From Chloroflexota bacterium (GTDB taxonomy: Bacteria > Chloroflexota > Limnocylindria > QHBO01): a DNA stretch of 13,643 nt. Each line of letters starts with the position of its first letter. Position 1 is the stretch's first letter. Below, one piece after another: positions 5,674 to 13,547 of this stretch. The notes beneath the pieces are model-generated. The model saw only the letters and a list, made by a program, of their open reading frames with translations. It was not told where the DNA came from and made no database searches. The stretch spans positions 1 through 13,643 of the forward strand of contig JACDBZ010000199.1 in assembly GCA_013694645.1 (NCBI GenBank), written 5' to 3'. A program made the translations under genes and the position numbers.

Positions 5674-7898
5674 CTAACGGATGAAGAGCGGCGCGAGGAC
5701 GAGGCTGATCGTGGCGAGCAGCTTCACGAGCACGTGGAGCGACGGGCCGGCGGTGTCTTTGAACGGATCACCGACGGTATCACCCACGACGGCCGCGGCA
5801 TGGGCGTCCGATCCCTTGCCGAGCACATTGCCGTCAGCGTCCTTGAGCTCGCCCGACTCGATGTACTTCTTCGCGTTATCCCACGCCCCACCACCGTTGT
5901 TCAGCACCGTGGCGAGCATCACACCCGAGATCGTGCCGACCATGAGCATGCCGGCGACCGCCTCATGGCCGAGGAGCAGGCCGACGAGGATCGGCGTGGC
6001 CACGGCCACGGTGCCGGGCAGGATCATCTCGCGCAGCGCGGCGCGGGTGGTGATGTCCACCACGCGCGCGTAGTCCGGCCGCTGGGTGTAGTCCATGATC
6101 CCCGGCATCTCGCGGAACTGGCGCCGGACCTCGACGATGATGGCCTGCGCCGCCGTACCGACCGCACGGATGGCGAGGCTGCTGAAGAAGTAGACCAGCA
6201 TGGCGCCGAGGAGCGCGGCGATGAACACGTTCACGTTCGCCAGGTCGACCGACTCGAGCAGCGTTCCGGCCTCGCGCAATCCGTTCTCGATCTGCCGCTC
6301 GAGGATCAGGTTGACCTTGTCGATGTAGGCGCTGAACAGGAGGAAGGCGGCCAGCGATGCCGAGGCGATCGCATAGCCCTTGGTGAGCGCCTTGGTCGTG
6401 TTGCCGACCGCATCGAGGCGGTCGGTGATCTCGCGGGCCTTTGCATCGGCCTTGCTGAATTGAGCAATGCCGCCAGCGTTGTCGGTGATCGGCCCGAACG
6501 TGTCCATGGCGAGGATGTAGGCCGTCGTCATGAGCATGCCCATCGTGGCGACCGCGGTGCCGAAGATGCCGCCGATACCTGCCTCGATATCGGGGACCCC
6601 CGCGAGCGCCCGCTCGCCCAGGAAGTAGCTGGCAAACAACGCAATGGCGATGGTGATGGCGGTGACCGCGGTGGTTTCGAATCCGACCGCAGTACCGCTG
6701 ATGATGTTCGTGGCGGGGCCGGTCTTGCTTGCCTCGGCGATCTCGCGGACTGGCCGGAACGACCCCGCGGTGTAGTACTGCGTGATGAACACGAAGGCGA
6801 CGCTCGTCGCCAGCCCGACCAGCCCGGCGCCAAAGAACCAGACCCACGCGGGGTGCCTCCCGCACCGGCATCGCCGATGGTCTGCATCATCTGCGAGGTC
6901 ACGAGGGCCAATGCCGCGACCGACAGGATCGTGGTGACCCAGTAGCCACGGTTGAGGATATTCATCGGGTTCTCATCCTCGCGGCCGCGAACGAAGAACA
7001 TGGCCACGATGGTCGCGAGCAGGCCGAAGGCGCGCACGACAAGCGGGAAGAAGATCCAGGCCTCCGGATTCGGCCAGCCCAGATCGGTTGCGATGCGCCA
7101 CACGGCGACGCCGAGAATCATGGCGCCAATGTTCTCGGCCGCGGTGGATTCGAACAGGTCGGCGCCACGCCCGGCGCAGTCGCCGACGTTGTCGCCGACA
7201 AGGTCCGCCACGACCGCCGCGTTGCGCGGGTCGTCCTCAGGAATGCCCGCTTCGACCTTGCCCACCAGGTCGGCCCCCACGTCGGCCGCCTTGGTGTAGA
7301 TACCGCCGCCGAGCTGGGCGAACAGGGCCACGAAGCTGGCGCCGAAGCCGAATCCGACGATGAGAAATGGAGCATCCTCGGGATTCGTGAAGCCACCGAA
7401 CGCGGCGAAGATGCCATAGACGCCGAGCAGGCTCAGGGCAACCACCAGGAAGCCGGAGACGGCTCCGCCACGCATGGCGACCTGGACCGCGCGCACGAGA
7501 CTGTGCTGGGCCGCCGCGGCCGTGCGCACGTTTGCCTTCACGCTGATGAACATGCCGATGATCCCGGCCGCCATCGAGCACGCGGCGCCGACCAGGAAGG
7601 CAATGCCAGTCCGGATCCCGAGATCCAGCCCGTAGATGTCGGTTTCGGCGACGTCCTGACCCTCGACCAGCGTGATCACGAGGCCGATGACCACCGTCCC
7701 GCCGATGGCCAGGATGCCGATCGTCTGATACTGACGACGGATGAATGCGACCGCGCCTTCGAAGATCGTCCCGGCGATGTCCTGCATCGCGTCGGTGCCG
7801 GTATCGGCCCGCAGGACGTCCCAGGCGAGATAGAGGGCGAACGCGATCGCGGCGATGCCGGCGAACGGGATCACCCACAAGATGGGCTGGAGCTCCAT
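5674..7898 (-). CDS. hppA: K+-independent proton-translocating membrane pyrophosphatase, interrupted by a frameshift
   Basis: The enzyme couples hydrolysis of pyrophosphate to proton pumping across the membrane. Two overlapping frames carry its halves: an N-terminal part from ATG 7898 into the shift near 6850, and a C-terminal part from there to the TAG at 5674. Restoring one base gives about 741 residues, normal for the family. The substrate site is intact: DVGADLVGKVE (206-216), DNVGDCAGRGADLFES (236-251), and in the second half NNGGGAWDNAKKYIE and GDTVGDPFKDTAGP. GNTTKALTKG carries the K and T of the K+-independent subtype. GGAGG stands 4 nt before the ATG. Without the indel the gene looks fully functional. 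As written, the first frame runs on into unrelated sequence to 6528. Confidence 0.92.
6850..6853 (-). other. probable one-base deletion in a C-run of hppA
   Basis: On the minus strand the coding text GGCACCCCGCGTGGGTCTGG leaves the pyrophosphatase frame after about residue 349. Adding one C to the C4 run restores G-T-P-A-W-V-W and joins both conserved halves without a gap. A homopolymer sequencing error or a genuine recent frameshift would look the same. Confidence 0.75.
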
Positions 7899-7971
7899 GA
7901 ATCCTCCGAGTGCGGCCCGGCGACCACGCTCAATCGGGCTCGCTCACGACCGTTGGTTGACGCACACGAAA

Positions 7972-8008
7972 CGCCGGCGGGAGGATCATGATCACGTTCC
8001 CGCCAGCG
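7972..8008 (-). terminator. strong hairpin between the Ig/propeller gene and hppA
   Basis: On the minus strand CGCTGGCGGGA (8008-7998) pairs with TCCCGCCGGCG (7982-7972), an 11-bp stem with one G-T wobble. The 15-nt loop contains the palindrome GATCATGATC. TTTCGTGTG follows. It may be the terminator of the rpoN-Ig operon. Alternatively it forms the first stem of the hppA mRNA, because a candidate -10 box lies just upstream. Confidence 0.5.
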
Positions 8009-8019
8009 ATGGCCGACGG

Positions 8020-8025
8020 ATTCTA
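8020..8025 (-). promoter_or_regulatory. candidate -10 box for hppA
   Basis: The minus strand reads TAGAAT here, five of six matches to the sigma-70 -10 consensus, about 120 bp before the hppA ATG. The best -35 is poor (TTCCCT at a 16-bp spacing). Transcription would begin near 8013, immediately before the hairpin at 8008-7972. Confidence 0.4.
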
Positions 8026-8050
8026 GCACGGTCCGGACCCGAGGGAAGGA

Positions 8051-10111
8051 TCACGGAAGCCATCGAGGCTGCCAGCCATCGTTGGCAAGAATCTCTCGGT
8101 CGTCATTCCCCAGCGAGATCCGCTCGATGCTTCCTTCGCTGCCGGGCTGAGCGATGTCGGAGTGAAGCACGATGACCACCATCGCGTCCTCGCCCGGCGC
8201 GAAGGCGATGCCGCCGATCCGTTCACCGACGAGTGCCCGCGGCACGCGTCCGCGCTCGCCCACGTCGTCGGTGAGGAGGACCGATCCGTCTGCTCCCACG
8301 TACGCGATCCGACCGTCCAGGGCGACCGCCGCAACGATTGCATCGCGACCAAAGGCGCTCTCCTCCACGACCGCACGGGATCGCTCGAGTACGTCCACCG
8401 AGACGCCGGGTCCCGGCTCGAGCGGAGTGACCGGAGCGTTGAGCCCGGGCACCTCCTCCGCGTCCCCGTCCGTTGTCCCGGTGAGCAGGATCGCCGATCC
8501 GTCACGCAGCCAGAGGGGCGGAGCCTGTGCGTGATACTCGACCCGAACCACGGTGTCGCCTGTCAGATCGATGATCCCCACGAATCCGCCCGGGTCAACG
8601 AACGCCAGCGCATCCCCGCCGGGAGCATAGCGCGGCGCGCGCATCCAATTCGGTGCTTCGCCCGGATCTCCTGATGTGACCGGCGTGGAGGTGGCGGTCA
8701 CGTCACCGGGCAGCTCGATTGGCGTCGGGTCTCCGGGGATCGTCCGCTCCCAGATGCCGAGGCCGCGCCCGGTCTCGGCGTCGGCACGAGCGAAGGCGAT
8801 GCGCTGGCCGTTCGGCGCGTACGTCGGATCGAACTCGAGAAAGCCAGCCTCGGTGAGCACGCGGCGATTGCCACCATCGGCGTCGACCATGACCAGGCGG
8901 CGGCCGTCGCCGACCACGAACGAGTTCCCATCGGGCGAGACGGCGTAGTCCAGGATCGGCGTCAGCTCGGTCGAAACCTGGTGTGCCGCCGTGCCGTCGA
9001 CATTCATGGCCCACAGGTTCGGGACGCCGCTGCGATCGGAGAGAAAGATGATCTGATTCGAGAGCGTGGTGTGCGGCGCGCCGGTCGTGAAGCGCCACGA
9101 AACGGGCTCCGCCAGCCCGCCGCCAGCAAGGTCGGCGATGCCGGCCGCCAGGATGACCTCGAACGTCGTGTTGGCGGGCAGCGGTCCGGACGGCGAAAAG
9201 CGCAACACCCGGCCATCCGAGCGCTCCGCCGGCTCGTTTCCGAGCTCGTCGACCAGCTGGATCGAGCCGGACACGGCCGGGCTGATGGTCATCGGCTCGC
9301 CCGAGAGCGAGTCGGGATCGATGGCACGATCGAAGAACACGGCGATCGGAGCCGTGCGCCCAATGCCATCGGTTCCATCCGCGGGGACGAGGAGGGCAGT
9401 GTCGAGGCCCGAGGCGAGCGTTCGAAAGCTGAGCCGAATTGGTGCCTGGAGGGCGACGCCTGAGACGTCCGAGGCATCCTCGCCAATCTCGATGCGATAG
9501 TCGACATCCGGCCGCAGGGGGGAGGTCGGGATGACCTCCAGGAGCTGACCGCTCCAGCGAACCTCGTGAGCGAAGATGGGTCGTAGACGGAGCGCGGCCT
9601 CCACCGAAGCCGTGTCCATCAAGGTGGAGAAGCGCACCGAGATGGGCGCCTCGAGGGCGACTCCCGAGGCACCATCCGCGGGCAGGGTCTCGACCACGTC
9701 CGGGGGTCCGGTCGTCTCGAAGCTGAAGGCGGGGGCAGCCTGGCTCGTCCGATTTCCGGCGCGGTCCGTGACGCCGGCGGCGACCGACACCGTGTAGGCG
9801 GTGGCCAGGGCGAGCGGTTCACGCGGCGTGAAGATCAGGACGCTCCCACTCCAGCTCACCGCGCCCTCGACGGTCGGCTCGATCGAGAGAGCCTCCACGG
9901 CGCTCTCCTCTTCCACTGGCTCGGTGAAGGTGATCTCCAGGCTGGTGGTCGTCAGTCCGCGACTCGGCTCATCCGGAAGCGGCTGGGTGAGCGCGATGCT
10001 GAGTACCGACGGAGCGCGACCGTCCACGGTGCTGGCGACGTAGAGGACGCCGGCAAGGACGAGTGCGCCGATTCCGACAACGGCGAGGCTCCGCAGGACG
10101 ACGGCGCGCAT
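8051..10111 (-). CDS. membrane-anchored protein with SbsA-like Ig domains and TolB-like beta-propeller
   Basis: This 686-residue protein has an N-terminal hydrophobic anchor (about 8-27), so the rest should lie outside the membrane. Three Ig-like units of the SbsA/Big_5 type follow (about 33-134, 138-233 and 238-344). Each has the pattern P-x-D-G, then F-x-x-x-(L/I)D, then a closing F-T-T or similar. From about 350 to the end, propeller repeats of the PD40/TolB type appear: YAVSPDGNSFVV, PTYAPNGQRIAF, PRYAPGGDALAF and IAFAPGEDAMVV. The protein ends in WQPRWLP. No catalytic motif is seen, so a binding or envelope role is likely but unproven. It starts 22 nt after rpoN and is probably in the same operon. 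Confidence 0.8.
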   Translation of the reverse strand: MRAVVLRSLAVVGIGALVLAGVLYVASTVDGRAPSVLSIALTQPLPDEPSRGLTTTSLEITFTEPVEEESAVEALSIEPTVEGAVSWSGSVLIFTPREPLALATAYTVSVAAGVTDRAGNRTSQAAPAFSFETTGPPDVVETLPADGASGVALEAPISVRFSTLMDTASVEAALRLRPIFAHEVRWSGQLLEVIPTSPLRPDVDYRIEIGEDASDVSGVALQAPIRLSFRTLASGLDTALLVPADGTDGIGRTAPIAVFFDRAIDPDSLSGEPMTISPAVSGSIQLVDELGNEPAERSDGRVLRFSPSGPLPANTTFEVILAAGIADLAGGGLAEPVSWRFTTGAPHTTLSNQIIFLSDRSGVPNLWAMNVDGTAAHQVSTELTPILDYAVSPDGNSFVVGDGRRLVMVDADGGNRRVLTEAGFLEFDPTYAPNGQRIAFARADAETGRGLGIWERTIPGDPTPIELPGDVTATSTPVTSGDPGEAPNWMRAPRYAPGGDALAFVDPGGFVGIIDLTGDTVVRVEYHAQAPPLWLRDGSAILLTGTTDGDAEEVPGLNAPVTPLEPGPGVSVDVLERSRAVVEESAFGRDAIVAAVALDGRIAYVGADGSVLLTDDVGERGRVPRALVGERIGGIAFAPGEDAMVVIVLHSDIAQPGSEGSIERISLGNDDREILANDGWQPRWLP

Positions 10112-10133
10112 GCCGCTACGACCCCGATGCCGG

Positions 10134-11549
10134 TCAGCGATGCCGCAGGCGCGCGGGGAGAATTTGGAGCTCGTCGCGATACTTGGCGACGGTTCGTCGG
10201 GCCAGTGCGATGCCCTCCTCCGCCAGCGCGTCGGCGATCTCCTGGTCCGAGTAGGGATGCTGCGTGTCCTCGGCCTCGATCATCCGCTTGATCTGGTCCT
10301 TGATTCCCAGGGAGGCGGTGAAGAAGTGGCTGAACGGCACCACCTCGCCGGTCGGAAGCATCACGTACTTCTCGGCGGTGGCACGGCTGACGGTGGACTC
10401 GTGCATGCCGATCACCTCCCCCACCTCGGCGCGCGTCAGCGATACGAGATGCTGAACCCCGTGCACGAGGTAATCGCGCTGGCGCTCCACGAGGCACTCG
10501 GCGATGCGCTGGATGGTCGCCCGCCGCCGGTTGATGTTGTCGATGAAGAACTTCGCCCGGCCAACGTACTGCCGCACGTGCTGCTTTTCGTCCTCGGTCG
10601 TTTCGGCGCTGCGCAGCTTTGAGCTTAGGCTCGAGTAGATGGGCGCCACGTGCAGGCTGAAGCGGCGCGACTCGACCACTTCGACCGACAGCTCCCCATT
10701 GATCGCGCGGATGAGGACGTCGGGACGCACGATCGGCCGCGACGCATCCGGGCTGATCGCCGCGGTGAACGCGGCGGTCGGGTACGGATTCAGGTTGCCC
10801 TTGACGAACTCCCAGACTGTCACGACCTCGCGCTGTGTCGCGCCGACGGCGGCCGCGACCTCGCGAAAACGTCGCTCTCCCAGGTCGGCGAGGTGGTTCC
10901 CGACCACCGCCTCGGCATGCGGCGGCACCTCGGCCACGGTCTGCTCGCGCAGATAGTCGATCTGGGCAAGCAGCGATTCGGTGATCGATCGCGACCCGAT
11001 CCCGATCGGCTCGAGGCCCTTCATGGCGGCCAGGACCTCGCCCACGTCGGCGATGGTGACGCCGGTGGCGGCTGCCACCTCGGCATCGGTCTCGGTCAGG
11101 AACCCGTTCGAGTCGAGCGCGCCGATGACGTGATCGGCGACCGGATGCAATCGGGCAGGGAGAAGCGCGTGCAGGTTCCAGGTCAGGTGATCCTCGAGCG
11201 TGAAATCCGCCTCCGCACGCGCGATCGGATCGAACTCATCGTCCTCGTCGCGCACCCGCGTCGTCCCGTCGCCGGGGAGGTCGTCGGTGCTCAAACGGGT
11301 ATCGTCGCCGTCGGCCTCGCCCTTGCGTGGCATGCACTCGGTGCAGTAATTGCCGGCGACCGGGCGCCCGCAGATCGGGCAGGTGGGCAGCTCCTCCATC
11401 TCGAGCGCCGGATTCTCGTCAAGCTCCTGCGCAATCGCCTCCTGGAGCTCGACGGAGCTCATCTGCAGGATGTAGTTGGCCGCGATCTGCTTCGGCGTCA
11501 CCTTGGCCTGCATGACCGGCTGAAGCTGCTGGCTGAGCTCGATCGACAT
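10134..11549 (-). CDS. rpoN: RNA polymerase sigma-54 factor with a zinc-ribbon insert
   Basis: Sigma-54 directs RNA polymerase to -24/-12 promoters that need an AAA+ activator. The 471-residue protein has a glutamine-containing region I (about 5-51, ending ELDENPALEME), an acidic variable region II, and a core-binding domain (about 115-300). The helix-turn-helix is EVGEVIGMHESTVSRA (375-390). The C-terminal RpoN box is ARRTVAKYRDE (450-460), which nearly matches the consensus. Unusually, region II holds four cysteines as CPIC-x8-CTEC (57-72), a probable zinc ribbon. Region I reads PVMQAKVTPKQIAANYILQ, rather different from the common form. GAGGATTCATG at the start is the same ribosome-site context as hppA. 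No activator gene is in the window. Confidence 0.95.
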   Translation of the reverse strand: MSIELSQQLQPVMQAKVTPKQIAANYILQMSSVELQEAIAQELDENPALEMEELPTCPICGRPVAGNYCTECMPRKGEADGDDTRLSTDDLPGDGTTRVRDEDDEFDPIARAEADFTLEDHLTWNLHALLPARLHPVADHVIGALDSNGFLTETDAEVAAATGVTIADVGEVLAAMKGLEPIGIGSRSITESLLAQIDYLREQTVAEVPPHAEAVVGNHLADLGERRFREVAAAVGATQREVVTVWEFVKGNLNPYPTAAFTAAISPDASRPIVRPDVLIRAINGELSVEVVESRRFSLHVAPIYSSLSSKLRSAETTEDEKQHVRQYVGRAKFFIDNINRRRATIQRIAECLVERQRDYLVHGVQHLVSLTRAEVGEVIGMHESTVSRATAEKYVMLPTGEVVPFSHFFTASLGIKDQIKRMIEAEDTQHPYSDQEIADALAEEGIALARRTVAKYRDELQILPARLRHR

Positions 11550-11591
11550 GAATCCTCGCGAACGTTCAGGAGTTGAAGGGCAGAACCACCG

Positions 11592-11597
11592 ATTATA
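11592..11597 (-). promoter_or_regulatory. -10 box upstream of rpoN
   Basis: The minus strand reads a perfect TATAAT 43 bp before the rpoN ATG, in an otherwise GC-rich 98-bp gap after the phosphatase stop. No good -35 hexamer is found at 16-18 bp, so an activator or a weak -35 may be involved. The leader would be about 35 nt. Confidence 0.5.
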
Positions 11598-11647
11598 GGG
11601 TTGACCGCGCGGTGCGGCCGTCGACCACCCGATCCCGCCCGTCCCCC

Positions 11648-12289
11648 TCAGGCGGCCGGAGCGTTCAGGCGTCGCACGACCGGCGTGCCGGTACCAAAGG
11701 TGATGAGGCTATATCCACCGGGATCCTGGGAGAGCCGTCGACGGTAGTCGCGCATCGGCCAGCCCAGAAGATCGCACAGCCGCACCCGATTGACGTGGTT
11801 GTGGGCGACCGCGATGGCGCATCGCGCGCGGTCAGCCGCGAGCCAGCCCTCGACCGGCGCCAGCGCGGGGAGCGCACGTCGAGCCACGTCCTGTCCGCTT
11901 TCGCCGTCGGGGCAGCGCGTGGTGTATGGGTCCGCCTCCCACGTTGCCCGCAGCACGGGATCCCGTTGGCGGCACTCCTCGGCGCTGAGCCCATCCCATG
12001 AGCCATAGTCCATCTCGATGAGGCCGGGCTCGATCTCGACGGGATCGTCCGCCAGCCCGAGCGCGGCGGCGATCGCGGCCGCGGTCTGCCGACAGCGCAG
12101 TGCCGGACTGCTCACGAACCGCATCTCATCGTGTGGCAGCTCCGCGAGCTCAGCGGCCAGCGTGCGCCCCAGATCCTCCGCGAGCACAACACCGGCATCG
12201 GAGAGTGGCAGGTCGCTGCGCTTGCCGAGGTTGCGCCCGGCTGCCGAGGCCGCCGTGGTCGCATGTCGGACGAGGATGAGGCTGCCCAT
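11648..12289 (-). CDS. histidine phosphatase family protein (phosphoglycerate mutase-like)
   Basis: The 213-residue protein has the family's phosphate pocket: LVRHATT near the N-terminus with nucleophile H9, SSPALRCRQTA (60-70) with R65, acidic E92 in IEMDYGSWDG, and the second histidine H163 in VAHNHVNR. It therefore hydrolyses a phosphate ester through a phosphohistidine intermediate. Relatives include CobC (alpha-ribazole phosphatase), cofactor-dependent phosphoglycerate mutases and broad-specificity phosphatases. The HA in place of HG in the first motif is a known variant. No cobalamin genes lie nearby, so the substrate is unknown. The gene is divergent from lepB, with 68 bp between the starts. 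The strand continues into rpoN after 98 bp containing a new -10 box. Confidence 0.9.
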   Translation of the reverse strand: MGSLILVRHATTAASAAGRNLGKRSDLPLSDAGVVLAEDLGRTLAAELAELPHDEMRFVSSPALRCRQTAAAIAAALGLADDPVEIEPGLIEMDYGSWDGLSAEECRQRDPVLRATWEADPYTTRCPDGESGQDVARRALPALAPVEGWLAADRARCAIAVAHNHVNRVRLCDLLGWPMRDYRRRLSQDPGGYSLITFGTGTPVVRRLNAPAA

Positions 12290-12357
12290 CAGGTGACCGA
12301 GTCTAGCCGCTCGCGTGCGCTATCCTGTGCCGGCCGCCCACCCCATAGCCAGGCTCG

Positions 12358-13041
12358 ATGACCTACGTCCCCGCCGAATCAGATCCAGACGTAGACGGCG
12401 CGCACGCGAACAGCGGGCGCGCCGGTTCGCGCCGCGCGCTGGGCTGTGCCTTCGAGGTCGTCGAAACGCTCGTCCTCACCCTTCTGATTTACCTCGTCAT
12501 CCACAACTTCGTGGCGCAGCCCTTCGAAGTCCAGCAGAGCTCGATGTTTCCCACCATCGTGAACGGCGAGTACATCCTGATCGACAAGCTCACTCCACGC
12601 TTCGGTGGCTATGAGTACGGCGACGTGGTGGTCTTCGATCCGCCATCGGGCTCCGGGCTCGACGCGCAGGGGATCCCGTTCATCAAGCGCATCATCGGCA
12701 TGCCGGGCGACACGGTCAGCCTGGAGAACGGCCGCGTGTTCGTCACGCGTGGTACCGGAAGCCCGGTCCGCATCGAGGAACCCTACGTGGTCACCGAAGC
12801 CGATGGGTCGACGGCACCCACCATCTGCCCGCGCGAAGACTGCCCGCGGACGTGGATCATCGGCGACAAGGAGTACTTCGTGATGGGCGACAACCGGCCA
12901 CACAGCCAGGACTCACGCCTGTTCGGCCTGGTGGACGAGGACACCATCCTCGGTCGCGCCTGGTTGCGCTACTTCCCCCTCGAGCGCATCGGGCTCATGG
13001 AACGACCCGACTACCCGGCGCTCGATACCGAGGACCGCTGA
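12358..13041 (+). CDS. lepB: signal peptidase I
   Basis: This membrane serine protease removes signal peptides from exported proteins on the outer face of the cytoplasmic membrane. The 227-residue protein has a polar cytoplasmic lead, a single transmembrane helix (about 33-52) and the catalytic boxes in order: QQSSMFPT (59-66) with nucleophile S62, FIKRIIGMPGD (108-118) with general base K110, and VMGDNRPHSQDSR (175-187). A loop between them has CPREDC (157-162), possibly an extracytoplasmic disulfide. AGG lies 4 nt before the ATG, a weak ribosome site. A weak TATCCT (12321-12326) might be its -10 box, but no -35 is clear. It converges on ndk, with 14 bases between the stops. Confidence 0.95.
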   Translation: MTYVPAESDPDVDGAHANSGRAGSRRALGCAFEVVETLVLTLLIYLVIHNFVAQPFEVQQSSMFPTIVNGEYILIDKLTPRFGGYEYGDVVVFDPPSGSGLDAQGIPFIKRIIGMPGDTVSLENGRVFVTRGTGSPVRIEEPYVVTEADGSTAPTICPREDCPRTWIIGDKEYFVMGDNRPHSQDSRLFGLVDEDTILGRAWLRYFPLERIGLMERPDYPALDTEDR

Positions 13042-13055
13042 TCGGCGTGCCCCAT

Positions 13056-13523
13056 TCAGGCGCGGGCCGGTTCCTCGGCGACGATCCAGGCGTCGACGTC
13101 TCGCGCATAGGCGACGAGGGCATCTGCGCCGAACCAGAGCTTCAGCTCGGCCTCCGCCGTCTCCGCCGCGTCTGAGGCGTGGATCAGGTTACGCAGACCG
13201 CTCACCCCGAGGTCTCCGCGAATGGTGCCGGGCTCCGCCTCGTTCGGCATCGTCCTGCCGACCATCTTGCGGATGATCGCGATCGCGTCGGGTCCCTCCA
13301 GCGCGAACGCTGCCACCGGACCGGAGGTGATGAACTCCACCAGCCCGGCGTAGAAGTGCTTGTCGGCGTGGACGGCGTAATGCTCCTCCGCCAGCTCCGA
13401 CGGCACGGTCAAGAAGCGCAGGCCGATGACCTTGAGCCCCTTGCGCTCGAAACGACCGATGATCTCGCCGATGAGTCCGCGCTGGACGGCATCGGGCTTG
13501 GCGAGGACGAGAGTGCGCTGCAT
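13056..13523 (-). CDS. ndk: nucleoside diphosphate kinase
   Basis: The enzyme moves the gamma-phosphate between nucleoside triphosphates and diphosphates through a phosphohistidine, keeping the NTP and dNTP pools balanced. The 155-residue protein is close to the usual length of about 140-150. It shows LVLAKPDAVQRGLIG (5-19), the nucleotide-site stretch TMPNEAEPGTIRGD (91-104) and the active-site NLIHASDA (112-119) with H115. GGAG 5 nt before the ATG supports the start. It lies 24 nt after a TPR-like protein gene on the same strand and is probably co-transcribed with it. Confidence 0.96.
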   Translation of the reverse strand: MQRTLVLAKPDAVQRGLIGEIIGRFERKGLKVIGLRFLTVPSELAEEHYAVHADKHFYAGLVEFITSGPVAAFALEGPDAIAIIRKMVGRTMPNEAEPGTIRGDLGVSGLRNLIHASDAAETAEAELKLWFGADALVAYARDVDAWIVAEEPARA

Positions 13524-13547
13524 GACGGCTCCGATGTGCTGGTGGGG

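Noticed and set aside
6845..6860. Programmed ribosomal frameshift in hppA
   Set aside because: No slippery heptamer with a downstream pseudoknot is evident, and the family is not known to use frameshifting. A homopolymer indel is simpler.
5665..6945. Plus-strand open frame of 426 codons opposite hppA
   Set aside because: Low-complexity, charged sequence (many R, E, D, H and G) antisense to the pyrophosphatase, and a product of codon bias.
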